NCBI GenBank assembly: GCA_963786805.1
Contig: CAWBAK010000007.1
Coordinates: forward strand, 62,001-126,000
Origin: CALGFI01 sp963786805
Lineage (GTDB): Bacteria; Actinomycetota; UBA4738; HRBIN12
Length of the DNA: 64,000 bases
Direction of reading: 5' to 3'
Positions 8,035-16,551 of this stretch are shown here, one piece after another. Position 1 is the stretch's first letter, and each line of letters opens with the position of its first letter. Below the pieces are notes generated by a model. That model did no database searches. It was not told the origin of the DNA and saw only the letters and a list, made by a program, of their open reading frames with translations. Both the position numbers and the translations under genes were made by a program.

Positions 8035-9192
8035 TCAGCCGACACCCTCCCCCACCTCTTCCTCGATCGTCGTGGGAAGGGTGGGAACGAAATCGAGCAG
8101 CGGCGTGCGAGCGGCCGCGATGTCGACCCCCGTCACGAGGGGGATCGCCGCGTCCTGCGTGACGTCGATCGCGGCGAGATCCGACGGTCCGCCGCACCCG
8201 CCGGACGCCACGAGCACGGTCTGGCCATCGAGCCAGCCGGCGACGCGCGAGGGCGCATCGGCGAGCGGCGTGGCGAGCTCGCCGCCCCGGAACACCATCG
8301 CCCTCGAGTCCTCGCACGCCGCCCCGACGGTGAACGCGATCAGGTCGCCTCCTCGTTCCGGCTGGGTGAAGATCTCCGAGATCCGATCGCCGGCATCCCC
8401 GTGCCACAGGCCCTGGTTGATCGTCGGGTCGGTGAGATCGAGCGCGTGCAGCAGCGGCGCGTCGTCGCCGTGGACGGCGGCGTACAGCAGCGTGCGCCCG
8501 TCGGCCGTGAAGCCGAGCGCTCCGAACGTCGTGTCCTCGATCGCGAACACGAGCCGCACCGGATCCTCGCCGAGATTCGACGAGAGCCAGATCTCGTGAC
8601 CGTCGCCCGTGTCGACCACGACCGCGAGGGCCAGCCCGGACGGGTGGTAGATCACGTTCAGGTAGCGGACGTCGTCGATCGGCGTGACGTCGTCCTCGCG
8701 CTGCGGTCCCGGGTAGACCTTGAGCAGGCGCGTACCGTCGGACGAGATGTAGACGACGGCCTTGCCGATCGGATGACCCCAGGACGACACGGGGTCCGTC
8801 GAGGACGATCCGGCCCGAAGCTGTTCCCCGGCAACCGACTCGATCTCCAGACCGCTCAGGAGCGCGCGATCTCCGCGAGGGTTCCAGGTGAACGGCCCGG
8901 GAGCCGGCGCGGCGAACACACAGGTCGCGTCGCCGGTCTCGGGATCGAGGACCCACGCGTTCCCCTCGGCGACGAACGCCACCGTCTGCGCTCGGGCGTT
9001 CGCGCCGGCGGGGCAACCGTCGGGAAGCGGTTGCCCGTTCGCGAAGATGGTGGTGGGAACCTCAGAAGGCGACGGCGAGCCCGTTCCAGGCGTCGCGGAG
9101 GGCGAAGGGATCTCCGGTGATGTTCCGGTGCACGCGGCGAGCGCGACGAGCGTGCCGGCCACGAACACGGCGATGGTCCTGCGGACCTTCAC
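8035..9192 (-). CDS. Lipoprotein with TolB-like beta-propeller
   Basis: A 385-residue protein starting at GTG. MKVRRTIAVFVAGTLVALAAC is a lipoprotein signal with lipobox LAAC, followed by a Ser/Pro/Thr-rich linker. The rest contains blade-like repeats (AFVAEGNAWVLDPETG, WNPRGDRALLSG, YHPSGLALAVVV, FTADGRTLLYAAV) typical of WD40-like PD40/TolB propellers. It is probably anchored on the outer face of the membrane as a binding platform. The start lies 7 bases after a TAGACT hexamer, suggesting a leaderless mRNA. No specific function can be assigned. Confidence 0.75.
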   Translation of the reverse strand: MKVRRTIAVFVAGTLVALAACTGTSPEIPSPSATPGTGSPSPSEVPTTIFANGQPLPDGCPAGANARAQTVAFVAEGNAWVLDPETGDATCVFAAPAPGPFTWNPRGDRALLSGLEIESVAGEQLRAGSSSTDPVSSWGHPIGKAVVYISSDGTRLLKVYPGPQREDDVTPIDDVRYLNVIYHPSGLALAVVVDTGDGHEIWLSSNLGEDPVRLVFAIEDTTFGALGFTADGRTLLYAAVHGDDAPLLHALDLTDPTINQGLWHGDAGDRISEIFTQPERGGDLIAFTVGAACEDSRAMVFRGGELATPLADAPSRVAGWLDGQTVLVASGGCGGPSDLAAIDVTQDAAIPLVTGVDIAAARTPLLDFVPTLPTTIEEEVGEGVG

Positions 9193-9199
9193 GGGTGGA

Positions 9200-9205
9200 A
9201 GTCTA
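9200..9205 (-). promoter_or_regulatory. Candidate -10 element (TAGACT), leaderless
   Basis: TAGACT on the minus strand ends 7 bases before the GTG at 9192, with no ribosome site between. Transcription would start at or next to the start codon. Confidence 0.45.
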
Positions 9206-9240
9206 CGGTTGCCGGAGCGCCACTCCGGACGGCCGGTCTC

Positions 9241-9672
9241 TTACCCGCTCAGTTCGTGGTCGTCGGAGAAGTCCCAGGCGCGGACGACCCCCGGCTCGAG
9301 CCGGACGATGACCTCGTCGAAGTCCACCGAGTCCGAGTAGGCGGCCCCGCCCGCGTCCCCCAGGTACCGGCGCGCGATGCGGTTCTGCGCCTCCAGGACC
9401 CCTTCCTCGACGAAGCGGGCGCGGCCGCGGAGCTCGAGCCCGCGGTAGGGCGGGTCCTGGTCGAACACGACGAGACCGGCACGCGGGTCGCGCCGAAGGT
9501 GGCGGGCCTTGGCGTCGTCGACGCCGACGACGACGTTGAATCCGCCGTCACGCCACTCGTGCCACACGGGCGACAGCAGGGTCTCGCCGTTCGCGCGATA
9601 GGTGGCGAGGACGGCGACGAGCGGCCGCTCGAGCAGATCGCCCAGGTCTTCGATCGCGAGGTCACGCCGCAT
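9241..9672 (-). CDS. PPOX-class (pyridoxamine-phosphate-oxidase-like) F420/FMN-dependent enzyme
   Basis: A 143-residue split-barrel protein. The segment RPLVAVLATYRANGETLLSP begins the barrel, WHEWRDGGFNVVVG and KARHLRRDPRAGLVVFD follow in the order seen in actinobacterial PPOX proteins, and RGRARFVEEG marks the later strands. Such proteins bind F420 or flavin and reduce diverse substrates. The start at 9672 was chosen because the domain begins immediately after it; no strong ribosome site is visible. It lies just downstream of the Asp-box protein gene on the same strand (32-base gap). Confidence 0.82.
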   Translation of the reverse strand: MRRDLAIEDLGDLLERPLVAVLATYRANGETLLSPVWHEWRDGGFNVVVGVDDAKARHLRRDPRAGLVVFDQDPPYRGLELRGRARFVEEGVLEAQNRIARRYLGDAGGAAYSDSVDFDEVIVRLEPGVVRAWDFSDDHELSG

Positions 9673-9704
9673 CGGCTTCGTCGGGACCGGGCCCGGGAAC
9701 GCTC

Positions 9705-11412
9705 CTAGGGGATGCTCCGGTAGAAGATGAACTGCAGGTACTGCGGCGGGTTCTGCGCCCTCCGGAACGGCCTGCGCATGTCGGTCCACGTCACGTGGGC
9801 GACCCCGTCGGATCCGAACGCGATCCGGTTGTAGTCGCCGATGAACGTCGCGCAGGCGTAGCAGCCCTTCTCCTTGGCCTTGAAGAACACCGCTCGTGTG
9901 GGGTTCGACGGCGCCGTCGAGACCTGGGTGATCGTGAACGCACCCGGCAGGCCGATGGCGACGTTCGTGTTGTACAGATCCGGATCCGGGTCGTTCCGCG
10001 TGTGGTACACGATGCCGACCTGACCCGTGGTCGGGTCGACGTCCACCCACGGGAACCACTCGTCACCGAGGTTCGTGTCGACCTGCACCGGAGGGGTCCA
10101 CGTCGTGCCGCCGTCGATCGACGTCGTGATGAAGACATCCGTGTTCGTCACGGGGTTGTCGACGTCGTGGATCCCGTTCCGGTTGTCGAAGAACACGAAG
10201 TAGAGCTGCCCGGTGTTCGGGTCGACGGCGATGTTGCCCGTCTCCGGCACCCGGAACTGCTGCCCCGTCAGCGTCGCGCGACCCTGCACGTTGACCGGGT
10301 AGTCGCGGGTCCCGTCCTCGAGCGTCGCGATGATCACCGGGTCGGACCAGGTGACGCCGCCGTCGGTCGACTTCACCAGCAGGTACTGGGTGTCGAACTT
10401 CTCGCCCGGCTCCCAGATCGACGTGTTCTGGTCGTTGATGAACGACACGTAGACGGTTCCGTCGGGCCCGACGGCCGGGACCGAGTACTGGTCACTGTTG
10501 CACGCGTTCGGCCGCTGGTTCCAGACGAAGTCGCAGAAGGCGGCGATTCCCGAGATCTCCTGTGGCATCGTCCACGTCTCGCCGCCGTCGTCGCTGTGCG
10601 CCTCGTAGATCGGCGACTCGGCGCCTTGCCGATGCTGGCCCGCCTGGGTCAGGAACCTCGTCCACGTGAGGTACGTGCGGCCGAAGAAGGGCGAGTCGGG
10701 GTCGGTGTCCACGACGATCCATTCCTTGTCGTGGAAGACCGACACCGGCGACTTGTCGTTCCCCACCCCGTCATCGACGACCACCGGGCGGCGCCAGGTG
10801 ATGCCCCCGTCCCGGGAGATCGAGACGACCACGTCGCCGTCCTTGCCCAGGCCGTCCCTGGTTGATCAGGAAGTTGAGCGAGGCGTGGATCACGTTGCCG
10901 CTCACCGGATCGAAGACCGTCACCGGGTCGCTGCCGATGCGCCGGTCGTCCTCCGCCGACATGTTGCCCTGGGTCCACGTCAGCCCGCCGTCGAACGAGG
11001 TGTAGAAGCCGTCGCAGCACGAGTCGTAGTCGTTCGAGCTCGCGACGATGTGGAGCGGGTCGAGCGGATCCACCTCGATGTCCGGCTCGTTGTTGGGGAG
11101 GATGGAGTCGCAGTCCAGACGGAAGTCGGGATTGATGGTCGATGCGCTCGTCTGGCACTCCACGAGCGAGTGGAGATAGTGTCCGGGATGGTGGGCCTGG
11201 AGGTTGCGCGACGCGTACAGCTTCAGTTCCCGCGAGGTGAGCGCGCCGAGCCGGTCGATGCCGACCTGGTGCGCCGGGGCGCGTGCGGCCCCGAGTTCGA
11301 CCGACCGTTTGTTCGGGGCCCCTCCGGTCGAGCCCACCGCCCCGACGACCATCGGCGTGACGAGCATGAGCACGGCGCCGAGCATCGTTACGGCGACCCC
11401 GAACCTCTTCAT
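9705..11412 (-). CDS. Secreted sialidase-fold protein with Asp-box (BNR) repeats (frameshifted)
   Basis: The start at 11412 follows a GGGGAGGA ribosome site. An N-terminal signal peptide (KRFGVAVTMLGAVLMLVTP) leads into five Asp-box motifs: SFDGGLTW, SRDGGITW, SDDGGETW, STDGGVTW and SIDGGTTW. These mark a six-bladed sialidase-like propeller. The frame changes near 10857: INQG in the upstream frame and DGLGKDGDVVVS in the downstream frame are joined by deleting one G from a GGG run, giving about 568 residues. Asp boxes are structural, so glycosidase activity is not implied; no clear catalytic Arg triad is evident. Probably an exported binding or hydrolase-like protein. Confidence 0.75.
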
Positions 11413-11445
11413 CAAGTCCTCCCCAGGAGACAACGCGATGCGGGC

Positions 11446-11475
11446 ACGATAGTTGTCGAGCTTTCAGGGCCGCAA
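11446..11475 (-). promoter_or_regulatory. Candidate promoter of the Asp-box protein gene
   Basis: On the minus strand TTGCGG (11475-11470) and TATCGT (11451-11446) are separated by 18 bases, a reasonable sigma-A-type pair. The leader to the ATG at 11412 is about 30 bases and contains the ribosome site. Confidence 0.45.
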
Positions 11476-11527
11476 GGCAATCGGGCTTTGCGCGTTCCGT
11501 GTACGGCCCTTCGGAAGGGTTCGGGTT

Positions 11528-12193
11528 TCAGCCGCGGAAGATGCCGACGACCACGTTGATCACGGTCGCGCCGATGATCGCGCCGAACAGGTACGACAGC
11601 AGCGTGTGGCGCAGGGCGATCCTACGCATCGCCTTCGTGGTGAGCGGCGTGTCGGAGACCTGATAGGTCATGCCGATCGTGAACGCGAGGTACGCGAAAT
11701 CCGCGTAGTCGGGCGGCCCGCCGTCGAAATGGATGCCGCCCTCCTCCGAGTACAAGCGCGCGTAGCGGAGGGCGAACACCGTATGGACCGCGGCCCACGA
11801 CAGCGAGACGCTCAGCACCGTCGCGCCGTTGATGAGCCCGGCGATGAGCTCGTCCTGGTTCGTCGCCTCGACGAGCGCGAGACCGACGGCCACGAGGTTC
11901 ATCACGGCCGCGGCCATCAGGACGAGCTCGGCCGCGGTATGGGAGAGATCCTCGGACACGGCAACGGCTTTGGTGGCCTCGGCATCGAGCGGTCCCACGC
12001 TCAGCCAGACCCAGGCGACGTAGATCGCGAGGAAGACGTCCCACCCCAACAGCAGGGCCACCTGCCAGGGCCAGGGAACGAGGAAGACCAAGATCGCGAA
12101 GACCGCGATCCCCACCGCCGCGGAGATGCCGAGCCTGGTGCCGGGCGACGCATGGAACCGCAAGCCGGTGGTTCCACCCGTCTCGGCGTCCAC
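11528..12193 (-). CDS. DUF1345 family membrane protein
   Basis: A 221-residue integral membrane protein with five to six hydrophobic segments (about 23-41, 46-65, 90-112, 121-142, 170-190, 196-218). The stretches HTAAELVLMAA, WAAVHTVFALRYARLY and DYADFAYLAFTIGMTYQVSD are characteristic of DUF1345, a widespread actinobacterial family of unknown function. GTG start 8 bases after a TAAGGT hexamer suggests leaderless expression. Confidence 0.85.
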   Translation of the reverse strand: MDAETGGTTGLRFHASPGTRLGISAAVGIAVFAILVFLVPWPWQVALLLGWDVFLAIYVAWVWLSVGPLDAEATKAVAVSEDLSHTAAELVLMAAAVMNLVAVGLALVEATNQDELIAGLINGATVLSVSLSWAAVHTVFALRYARLYSEEGGIHFDGGPPDYADFAYLAFTIGMTYQVSDTPLTTKAMRRIALRHTLLSYLFGAIIGATVINVVVGIFRG

Positions 12194-12201
12194 GACTGCG
12201 C

Positions 12202-12207
12202 ACCTTA
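12202..12207 (-). promoter_or_regulatory. Candidate -10 element (TAAGGT), leaderless
   Basis: TAAGGT on the minus strand ends 8 bases before the GTG of the DUF1345 gene, with no ribosome site between. Confidence 0.42.
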
Positions 12208-12247
12208 TCCAGTCGGTGGCGCGGGCGAGCAGACCATGGATCGCCGC

Positions 12248-12958
12248 CTAGCGCGGGGAAACGAGCCGGTAGACGGCGCGCGCGAAACGGCGGGCGTCAC
12301 GGGGCGCGAGTGCACCACCGTCGAGCTCGACGACGAACGCCTCGCTCCTCCGGATGGTGTGCCGCTGCCAGGACGTCGCGGTTCCGTGCAGCCGCGCCAG
12401 CCGGACCAGTGGCAGACCCACGAGTCGCGCGTAGCGCCGCTCGATGCGGTTGTCGCGGCCCGACGCGTCGACGAGCGCGAGCGGCTGGTGGAACCAGATC
12501 GTGATGTCCGGCTCGATCCGGCGGGTGAGTCGCATCGCGATCCGCGTCTCGACCTCGGAGGCGGGGCGCGGCCCCGGGTAGTAGGTGCCCCGCGGCCCGG
12601 GCTCCCATCGGTACGGGAAGTTGCGGTTCAGATCCACGCCGCGCGCGTTCTGCCGCGTGTGTGCCGCCCCGCCGTCCGGGTTCAGGCTCGGCAGGATCCA
12701 CAGGTCGACGAAGTGCCGAGGCGGACCGGTTCGAAGGCGCCGCGCGATCTGGATCCCGGCGCACTCGTTGCCGTGGATGCATCCGACCACGAGCACCCGG
12801 ATCTCCTCGGGGTCGCCCCGGTGGAAGACGCGGATCGGCCGGCCCTCGGTGGACTCGCCGAGGAGCTTGCGCTCGTCGACCCGGGGCGCCGCCGCAGCAT
12901 CCGTGACCGCAAGGAGCGTCGAAAGGGCGAACGCGATGAAGGCGAGCGACCTGCGCAT
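12248..12958 (-). CDS. Secreted M14-type zinc carboxypeptidase
   Basis: A 236-residue protein with a signal peptide (RRSLAFIAFALSTLLAVTDA, cleavage near AAAAP). VVGCIHGNECAG carries the HxxE zinc motif, LPSLNPDG and GVDLNRNFPYRW are the M14 substrate-pocket motifs, IWFHQP the third zinc His, and FVVELDGG the catalytic Glu. It is short for the family, similar to peptidoglycan amidopeptidases of the MpaA/DacA-like M14 group. It probably trims wall peptides or exogenous peptides outside the membrane. I set the start at 12958 because earlier in-frame codons precede the signal peptide with no function. Confidence 0.82.
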   Translation of the reverse strand: MRRSLAFIAFALSTLLAVTDAAAAPRVDERKLLGESTEGRPIRVFHRGDPEEIRVLVVGCIHGNECAGIQIARRLRTGPPRHFVDLWILPSLNPDGGAAHTRQNARGVDLNRNFPYRWEPGPRGTYYPGPRPASEVETRIAMRLTRRIEPDITIWFHQPLALVDASGRDNRIERRYARLVGLPLVRLARLHGTATSWQRHTIRRSEAFVVELDGGALAPRDARRFARAVYRLVSPR

Positions 12959-13022
12959 CCGCCCAGCATGCCATCCGCCTGGGCTGGGTACGTCGGGGGA
13001 GGACGTCGAGAGGAGGCCGACC

Positions 13023-13352
13023 ATGCCCCAGAAGGCCTGGAGCGCGAAGCGTGAACGGCAGTACACGCACATCAAGCAGGGCTTGAAGAAGCGCGGGCGG
13101 AGCGAGGACACGGCCGAGGAGATCGCCGCCCGGACCGTGAACAAGGAGCGCGCTCGGTCCGGCGAGTCGAAGACCGCGAGCCGAACGTCCCTGAAGGACA
13201 TCTCGTCCGGACGCCGCGGAGGCTTGCGCGCCAACCGGAAGGGACCACGCGGCAGGACGAAGGAGCAGCTGTACCAGGAGGCGAAGCGCAAGGGCGTCCA
13301 GGGTCGTTCGACGATGACCAAGGCCCAGCTCGCCCGAGCGGTCGGCCGCTGA
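13023..13352 (+). CDS. Small basic protein with Rho-N/SAP-like C-terminus
   Basis: A 109-residue, strongly basic protein with GAGGAGG ahead of the ATG. The N-terminus AWSAKRERQYTHIKQGLKKR and the segment EEIAARTVNKERARSG followed by SGRRGGLR are typical of a small actinobacterial family sometimes labelled plasmid stabilisation protein. The last 35 residues (TKEQLYQEAKRKGVQGRSTM, then TKAQLARAVG) match the Rho N-terminal/SAP helix-extended-helix fold, suggesting nucleic-acid binding. No toxin partner is nearby, so I read it as a chromosomal DNA- or RNA-associated protein, not a plasmid module. Confidence 0.75.
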   Translation: MPQKAWSAKRERQYTHIKQGLKKRGRSEDTAEEIAARTVNKERARSGESKTASRTSLKDISSGRRGGLRANRKGPRGRTKEQLYQEAKRKGVQGRSTMTKAQLARAVGR

Positions 13353-13449
13353 TCCGTCCCATGCACCTCCTGACACGATTGCCGAGCCTCCCCTCGGGGT
13401 AGCACCCCTGGAAGGGCGGCGAACGCCGCCCGAATCGGAGGTGGGCTCG

Positions 13450-14055
13450 ATGGGTCTCTTCGGAACCTTGATCTCGTTCGGCGCCGGGTACGCGGCGGGG
13501 ATGAAGTTCGGGGACAAGCCGGTGAACGCGTTCCGCAACGTCAAGGAGGGGGCTCGCGACAAGGCGTCGACACTGGCGCAGACCGCGAGCGATCTGCGCT
13601 CGAGGGCGATGGGCGAAGGTGGGAGCACGATCGATGTGCGCACCGTGCGTGAGGTGATGTCTGCGGCGCCCGAGACCGTGACGCCGGACACCTCGCTTGC
13701 CGACGCCGCCAAGGTCATGGATCGTGCCGACATCGGCGATGTCCTCATCGTGGACGGGACGGACCAGCTCCGCGGGATCGTCACCGACCGGGACATCGCC
13801 ATCCGGGCGGTCGCCGAGGGACGCGACCCGAACACCGCGACCGTTGAGGAGATCATGACGCCGACGGTCGAGACGATCTCCTCGTCCGCGACGGTGCGAG
13901 AGGCGATCGAGACCATGCGGCGGCACGACATCCGCCGGCTGCCCGTCGTCGACGGCGGAAGCCCCATCGGCGTCGTCTCGCTCGGGGACCTCGCGATGTC
14001 GCCGGGGTCGCAGTCCGTGCTCGCCGACCTCAGCACCGCGCCGCCGAACAACTGA
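13450..14055 (+). CDS. Twin-CBS-domain protein
   Basis: I prefer the ATG at 13450, six bases after GGAGGT, over the GTG at 13441; the product has 201 residues. A short hydrophobic, glycine-rich N-terminus (MGLFGTLISFGAGYAAGMKF) precedes a linker and two CBS motifs: VREVMSAAPETVTPDTSLAD to VTDRDIAIRAV, then VEEIMTPTVETISSSATV to GVVSLGDLA. CBS pairs bind adenine nucleotides and act as energy sensors, and this type is common near stress-response genes. The following anti-sigma kinase and STAS antagonist genes support that context. The effector is unknown. Confidence 0.87.
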   Translation: MGLFGTLISFGAGYAAGMKFGDKPVNAFRNVKEGARDKASTLAQTASDLRSRAMGEGGSTIDVRTVREVMSAAPETVTPDTSLADAAKVMDRADIGDVLIVDGTDQLRGIVTDRDIAIRAVAEGRDPNTATVEEIMTPTVETISSSATVREAIETMRRHDIRRLPVVDGGSPIGVVSLGDLAMSPGSQSVLADLSTAPPNN

Positions 14056-14272
14056 CCAGAGCAGGCAGGGGGCGCGGCGTCAGGCCGCGACCCCGGACGC
14101 AGGGTGTTCACGCTCCGCGGTCGAGGATGTGGAGCCCTCAACGCGAGCGCAACCTGCGCTGAGCAGCGCTCATGAGGAGATGCTCACGTTGAACCTCGTC
14201 CGGAGCGGTGACAACGCCCAAGAACGGGTACGTACGGGGGAGGAATCATTCAGCACGACACGGAAAGGTCCC

Positions 14273-14662
14273 ATGACGATGTCGGAGTTCCATCTGCCGC
14301 CTCGGACGACGGCCCCGAAGCTGGCGCGAGCGACCGTTTCGAGCGCGATCGGCTCGGTGCGACCTGAGGTGGCCGAGGAGATCGAGCTGCTCACCTCCGA
14401 AGTCGTCGCGAACGCGATCCGGCACGCGCGTGTCGATCCGCTCGGCGAGGTCATCCTTCGCGTCGATGCCTCGAACGACCACGTCCGCGTCGAGGTGCTG
14501 AACCCGGGTCCGAGCTTCGATCCCCCGGTCCCGTCCATCCCCGGTGTGAGCGGAACGGGTCTCGGCCTGTTCCTCGTGGACGCGCTCGCCGACGCGTGGG
14601 GCGTGGACCGAGAAGGGCCCCGGACGAAGGTCTGGTTCGAGATCAGCAAGAACAGTCGATAG
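14273..14662 (+). CDS. ATP-binding anti-sigma factor kinase (RsbW/HATPase_c type)
   Basis: A 129-residue GHKL kinase domain. ELLTSEVVANAIRHA is the N box with its Glu and Asn, and SGTGLGLFLVDALAD the glycine-rich ATP lid. The size and isolated domain match RsbW/SpoIIAB-like proteins that bind a sigma factor or phosphorylate a STAS antagonist. Start chosen at the ATG behind GAAAGGTCC; a longer in-frame start at 14129 has no domain support. It lies 133 bases upstream of a STAS gene, a natural partner. No sigma-B-type gene is adjacent; the ECF gene at 21536 is a different class. Confidence 0.85.
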   Translation: MTMSEFHLPPRTTAPKLARATVSSAIGSVRPEVAEEIELLTSEVVANAIRHARVDPLGEVILRVDASNDHVRVEVLNPGPSFDPPVPSIPGVSGTGLGLFLVDALADAWGVDREGPRTKVWFEISKNSR

Positions 14663-14795
14663 CGACCTGCGGTTCCCGGTAGGGATCCCCGACAGCGGGG
14701 TTCCGCAGCTCTGCGTGGGTTGCGAGATGTTCGCGCTGCGTGCGCTTCGTGCGAACCTTTGAAGGTGAGATTCGTTTGTATCGATCGGGAGGACG

Positions 14796-15098
14796 ATGAG
14801 CGATCTGGAAGTGGACGTAGATCCCGACGGCACGCTTCGCCTGTCGGGAGAGTTCGACATGTCCTCCGTCGAAACGTTCCGGCTCGCGGTCGAGACCTCG
14901 GCAGACCCGGAGCGTGAGATCGTCCTGGATCTGACGGACCTCACGTTCCTGGATTCGTCCGGGATCCGCGCGATCCTCACGATGGCCCAGGAGATGGGGA
15001 CGAACGGGGTCGTGATGAGGAACCCACAGCCCAATGTCCGGCGCGTGATCGAGCTCATCGGCATCGAGGGGCGGAGCGGGATCCGCCTCGAGGGCTAG
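14796..15098 (+). CDS. STAS-domain anti-sigma factor antagonist
   Basis: A 100-residue STAS domain with a good GGGAGGA ribosome site. LTDLTFLDSSGIRAIL contains the DSSG loop (about residues 53-56) whose serine is phosphorylated by RsbW-type kinases. Unphosphorylated antagonist releases the sigma factor from its kinase. Together with the kinase gene upstream it forms a partner-switching pair. It ends before a regulatory-looking region and a strong bidirectional terminator. Confidence 0.88.
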   Translation: MSDLEVDVDPDGTLRLSGEFDMSSVETFRLAVETSADPEREIVLDLTDLTFLDSSGIRAILTMAQEMGTNGVVMRNPQPNVRRVIELIGIEGRSGIRLEG

Positions 15099-15164
15099 AC
15101 CCGACCCGAAGGGCTGCATTGGAGCGCGAGTTGGATGAGCCCTTGCCGGCCGCCGCGCAGCCAA

Positions 15165-15218
15165 CCGTCAACACCTTGACAGGAAAACCGCTGGTCGGAT
15201 CCGTCAAGGTCTTGACGG
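15165..15218. promoter_or_regulatory. Pair of near-identical palindromic boxes
   Basis: CCGTCAACACCTTGACAGG (15165-15183) and CCGTCAAGGTCTTGACGG (15201-15218) share the arms CCGTCAA and TTGAC(A)GG. The second is an 8-bp perfect palindrome around GT. Centres are about 35 bases apart, close to three helical turns plus a few bases. They sit between the 3' ends of convergent genes, where no gene start is annotated. The first box contains TTGACA, a consensus -35, but I see no convincing -10. They may serve an unannotated small transcript. Confidence 0.45.
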
Positions 15219-15276
15219 TCGGCGGGAGCCGCACCGACCAGCCTCGCAAGCGGCACGGACCACGCCGGATATGAGC

Positions 15277-15305
15277 GTGGGCGGGCCGCTTCGCGGCCCG
15301 CCCAC
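15277..15305. terminator. Bidirectional hairpin between convergent STAS and ABC-transporter genes
   Basis: Perfect 13-bp stem, GTGGGCGGGCCGC and GCGGCCCGCCCAC, with a TTC loop. No T tract follows, as is common in high-GC actinobacteria. Its position between convergent genes fits a terminator for both. Confidence 0.75.
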
Positions 15306-15334
15306 CACCTGGCTCGATCAGAAAGAGACTCCGC

Positions 15335-16493
15335 TCAGGCGCCGCCTGCTTCCAACGTCACCTCGATCGGCGCGAAGTCGTTGCCGTCGACATCGACGTC
15401 GAGGTCTTCGAGGTTGCCGATGGCCTCGGTCACGATGTCGTTCGTGAACGCCTCGGCGTCCGGTGGCGCGGTGATCACCGTGGCACCCTCCAGGTTCGGG
15501 GTCTCGAGGGCGATCTGCGCCGTGCGGTCCCACGCGGCCTCGTCGATGAAGCCCACGCCGTTCGGCGACGGCCAGATGAGCTTGTTGATCTCGTTCATCT
15601 GCCAGAGCTGGTGGCTGTCGCCGAGCTTGGAACCCTTCGCCACCACGATGTCGCGGCACGCCTCGACGTTGTCGCGGCAGTATGCCCAGCCCTGCAGCGA
15701 CGCCGTCACGAACCGGACGGCGATGTCGCGGTAGGCGTCGTCGGACGCCAGCCGCTCGCCGTCTGCCCAGATCGCGTCCTGCAGCATGCCGACCCCGACG
15801 TCCTCGTAGTTCACGACGTTGAAATCCTCGGGCTGGTACAGCTCGCCGGTGTCGGGGTTCACGGCCTCGAGCACCTGCGCGTACTCGTTGTAGGTCATCG
15901 CCTCGGCCGCGTCGATGTCGCCCGAGAGCAGGCCGACCATGTCGAACTGCTGCCCGACGAGCGTCACGTCCGAGGCCGGATCCAGCCCCTCCTGCGCGAG
16001 CGCGGCGAAGATCTCGTACTCGTTGCCGAAGCCCCAGTTCCCGACGGTCTTGCCCGCGAAGTCGGCCGGCGTGGTGATCCCGGCCTCCGCGAACGAGACC
16101 TGCAGCGTTCCCGAGCGCTGGAACACCTGCGCGATGTTCACGATGTTCGCGCCCGCCTCGCGGCTGGCCAGCGCTTTCGGGACCCACGCCAGCGCGAAGT
16201 CCACCGCGCCGTCGGCGAGCTGCGTCTGCGGCACGATGTCCACGCCGCCCTCGACGATCGTGACGTCCAGACACTGGTCCGCGTAGAAGCCCTGATCCTG
16301 CGCGGCGAAGTACCCCGCGAACTGGGCCTGGATGAACCACTGGAGCTGCAGGCTCACCTGGTCCGTCGTGTCGCAGCCCTCGCCGCCACCACCACCGCCG
16401 CCGCCGCCGCGCTCATCGCTCCCCGCACGAAGCGGCGAGCAGCGCGAGCGCCAGCACGCCGGCGGCGACGATCCTCAGATGCTTCCCCCTCAT
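15335..16493 (-). CDS. NMT1/THI5-like ABC transporter substrate-binding lipoprotein (frameshifted)
   Basis: From the ATG at 16493 the frame gives a lipoprotein signal (GKHLRIVAAGVLALALLAASC). One base too many in a GGGG run at 16421-16424 then shifts the frame. After correction the protein reads CGSDE, a run of about nine Gly, then the mature domain, about 385 residues. The domain LQLQWFIQAQFAGYFAAQDQ to GVDIVPQTQLADGAVDFALA is typical of SsuA/THI5/NMT1 binding proteins for pyrimidines, taurine or similar small molecules. It is the last gene of a minus-strand operon with two permeases and an ATPase. Nearby LLM oxidoreductase and nitrilase genes suggest a pyrimidine- or ureide-type ligand. Confidence 0.8.
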
Positions 16494-16551
16494 GCGCGGT
16501 CCCCTTTCCCCCCGGGGCTGCTGCCCCGTCCTACCGACGCGAGATGCGGCA

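Noticed and set aside
12248..12504. CRISPR or tandem-repeat arrays anywhere in the window
   Set aside because: I scanned for regularly spaced repeats and saw only short coding repeats (Gly runs, VDDVV units, FG-GAP motifs), none with CRISPR spacing.
13023..13352. Plasmid maintenance or toxin-antitoxin module
   Set aside because: The protein family name mentions plasmid stabilisation, but there is no toxin partner, replication gene or mobility gene nearby.
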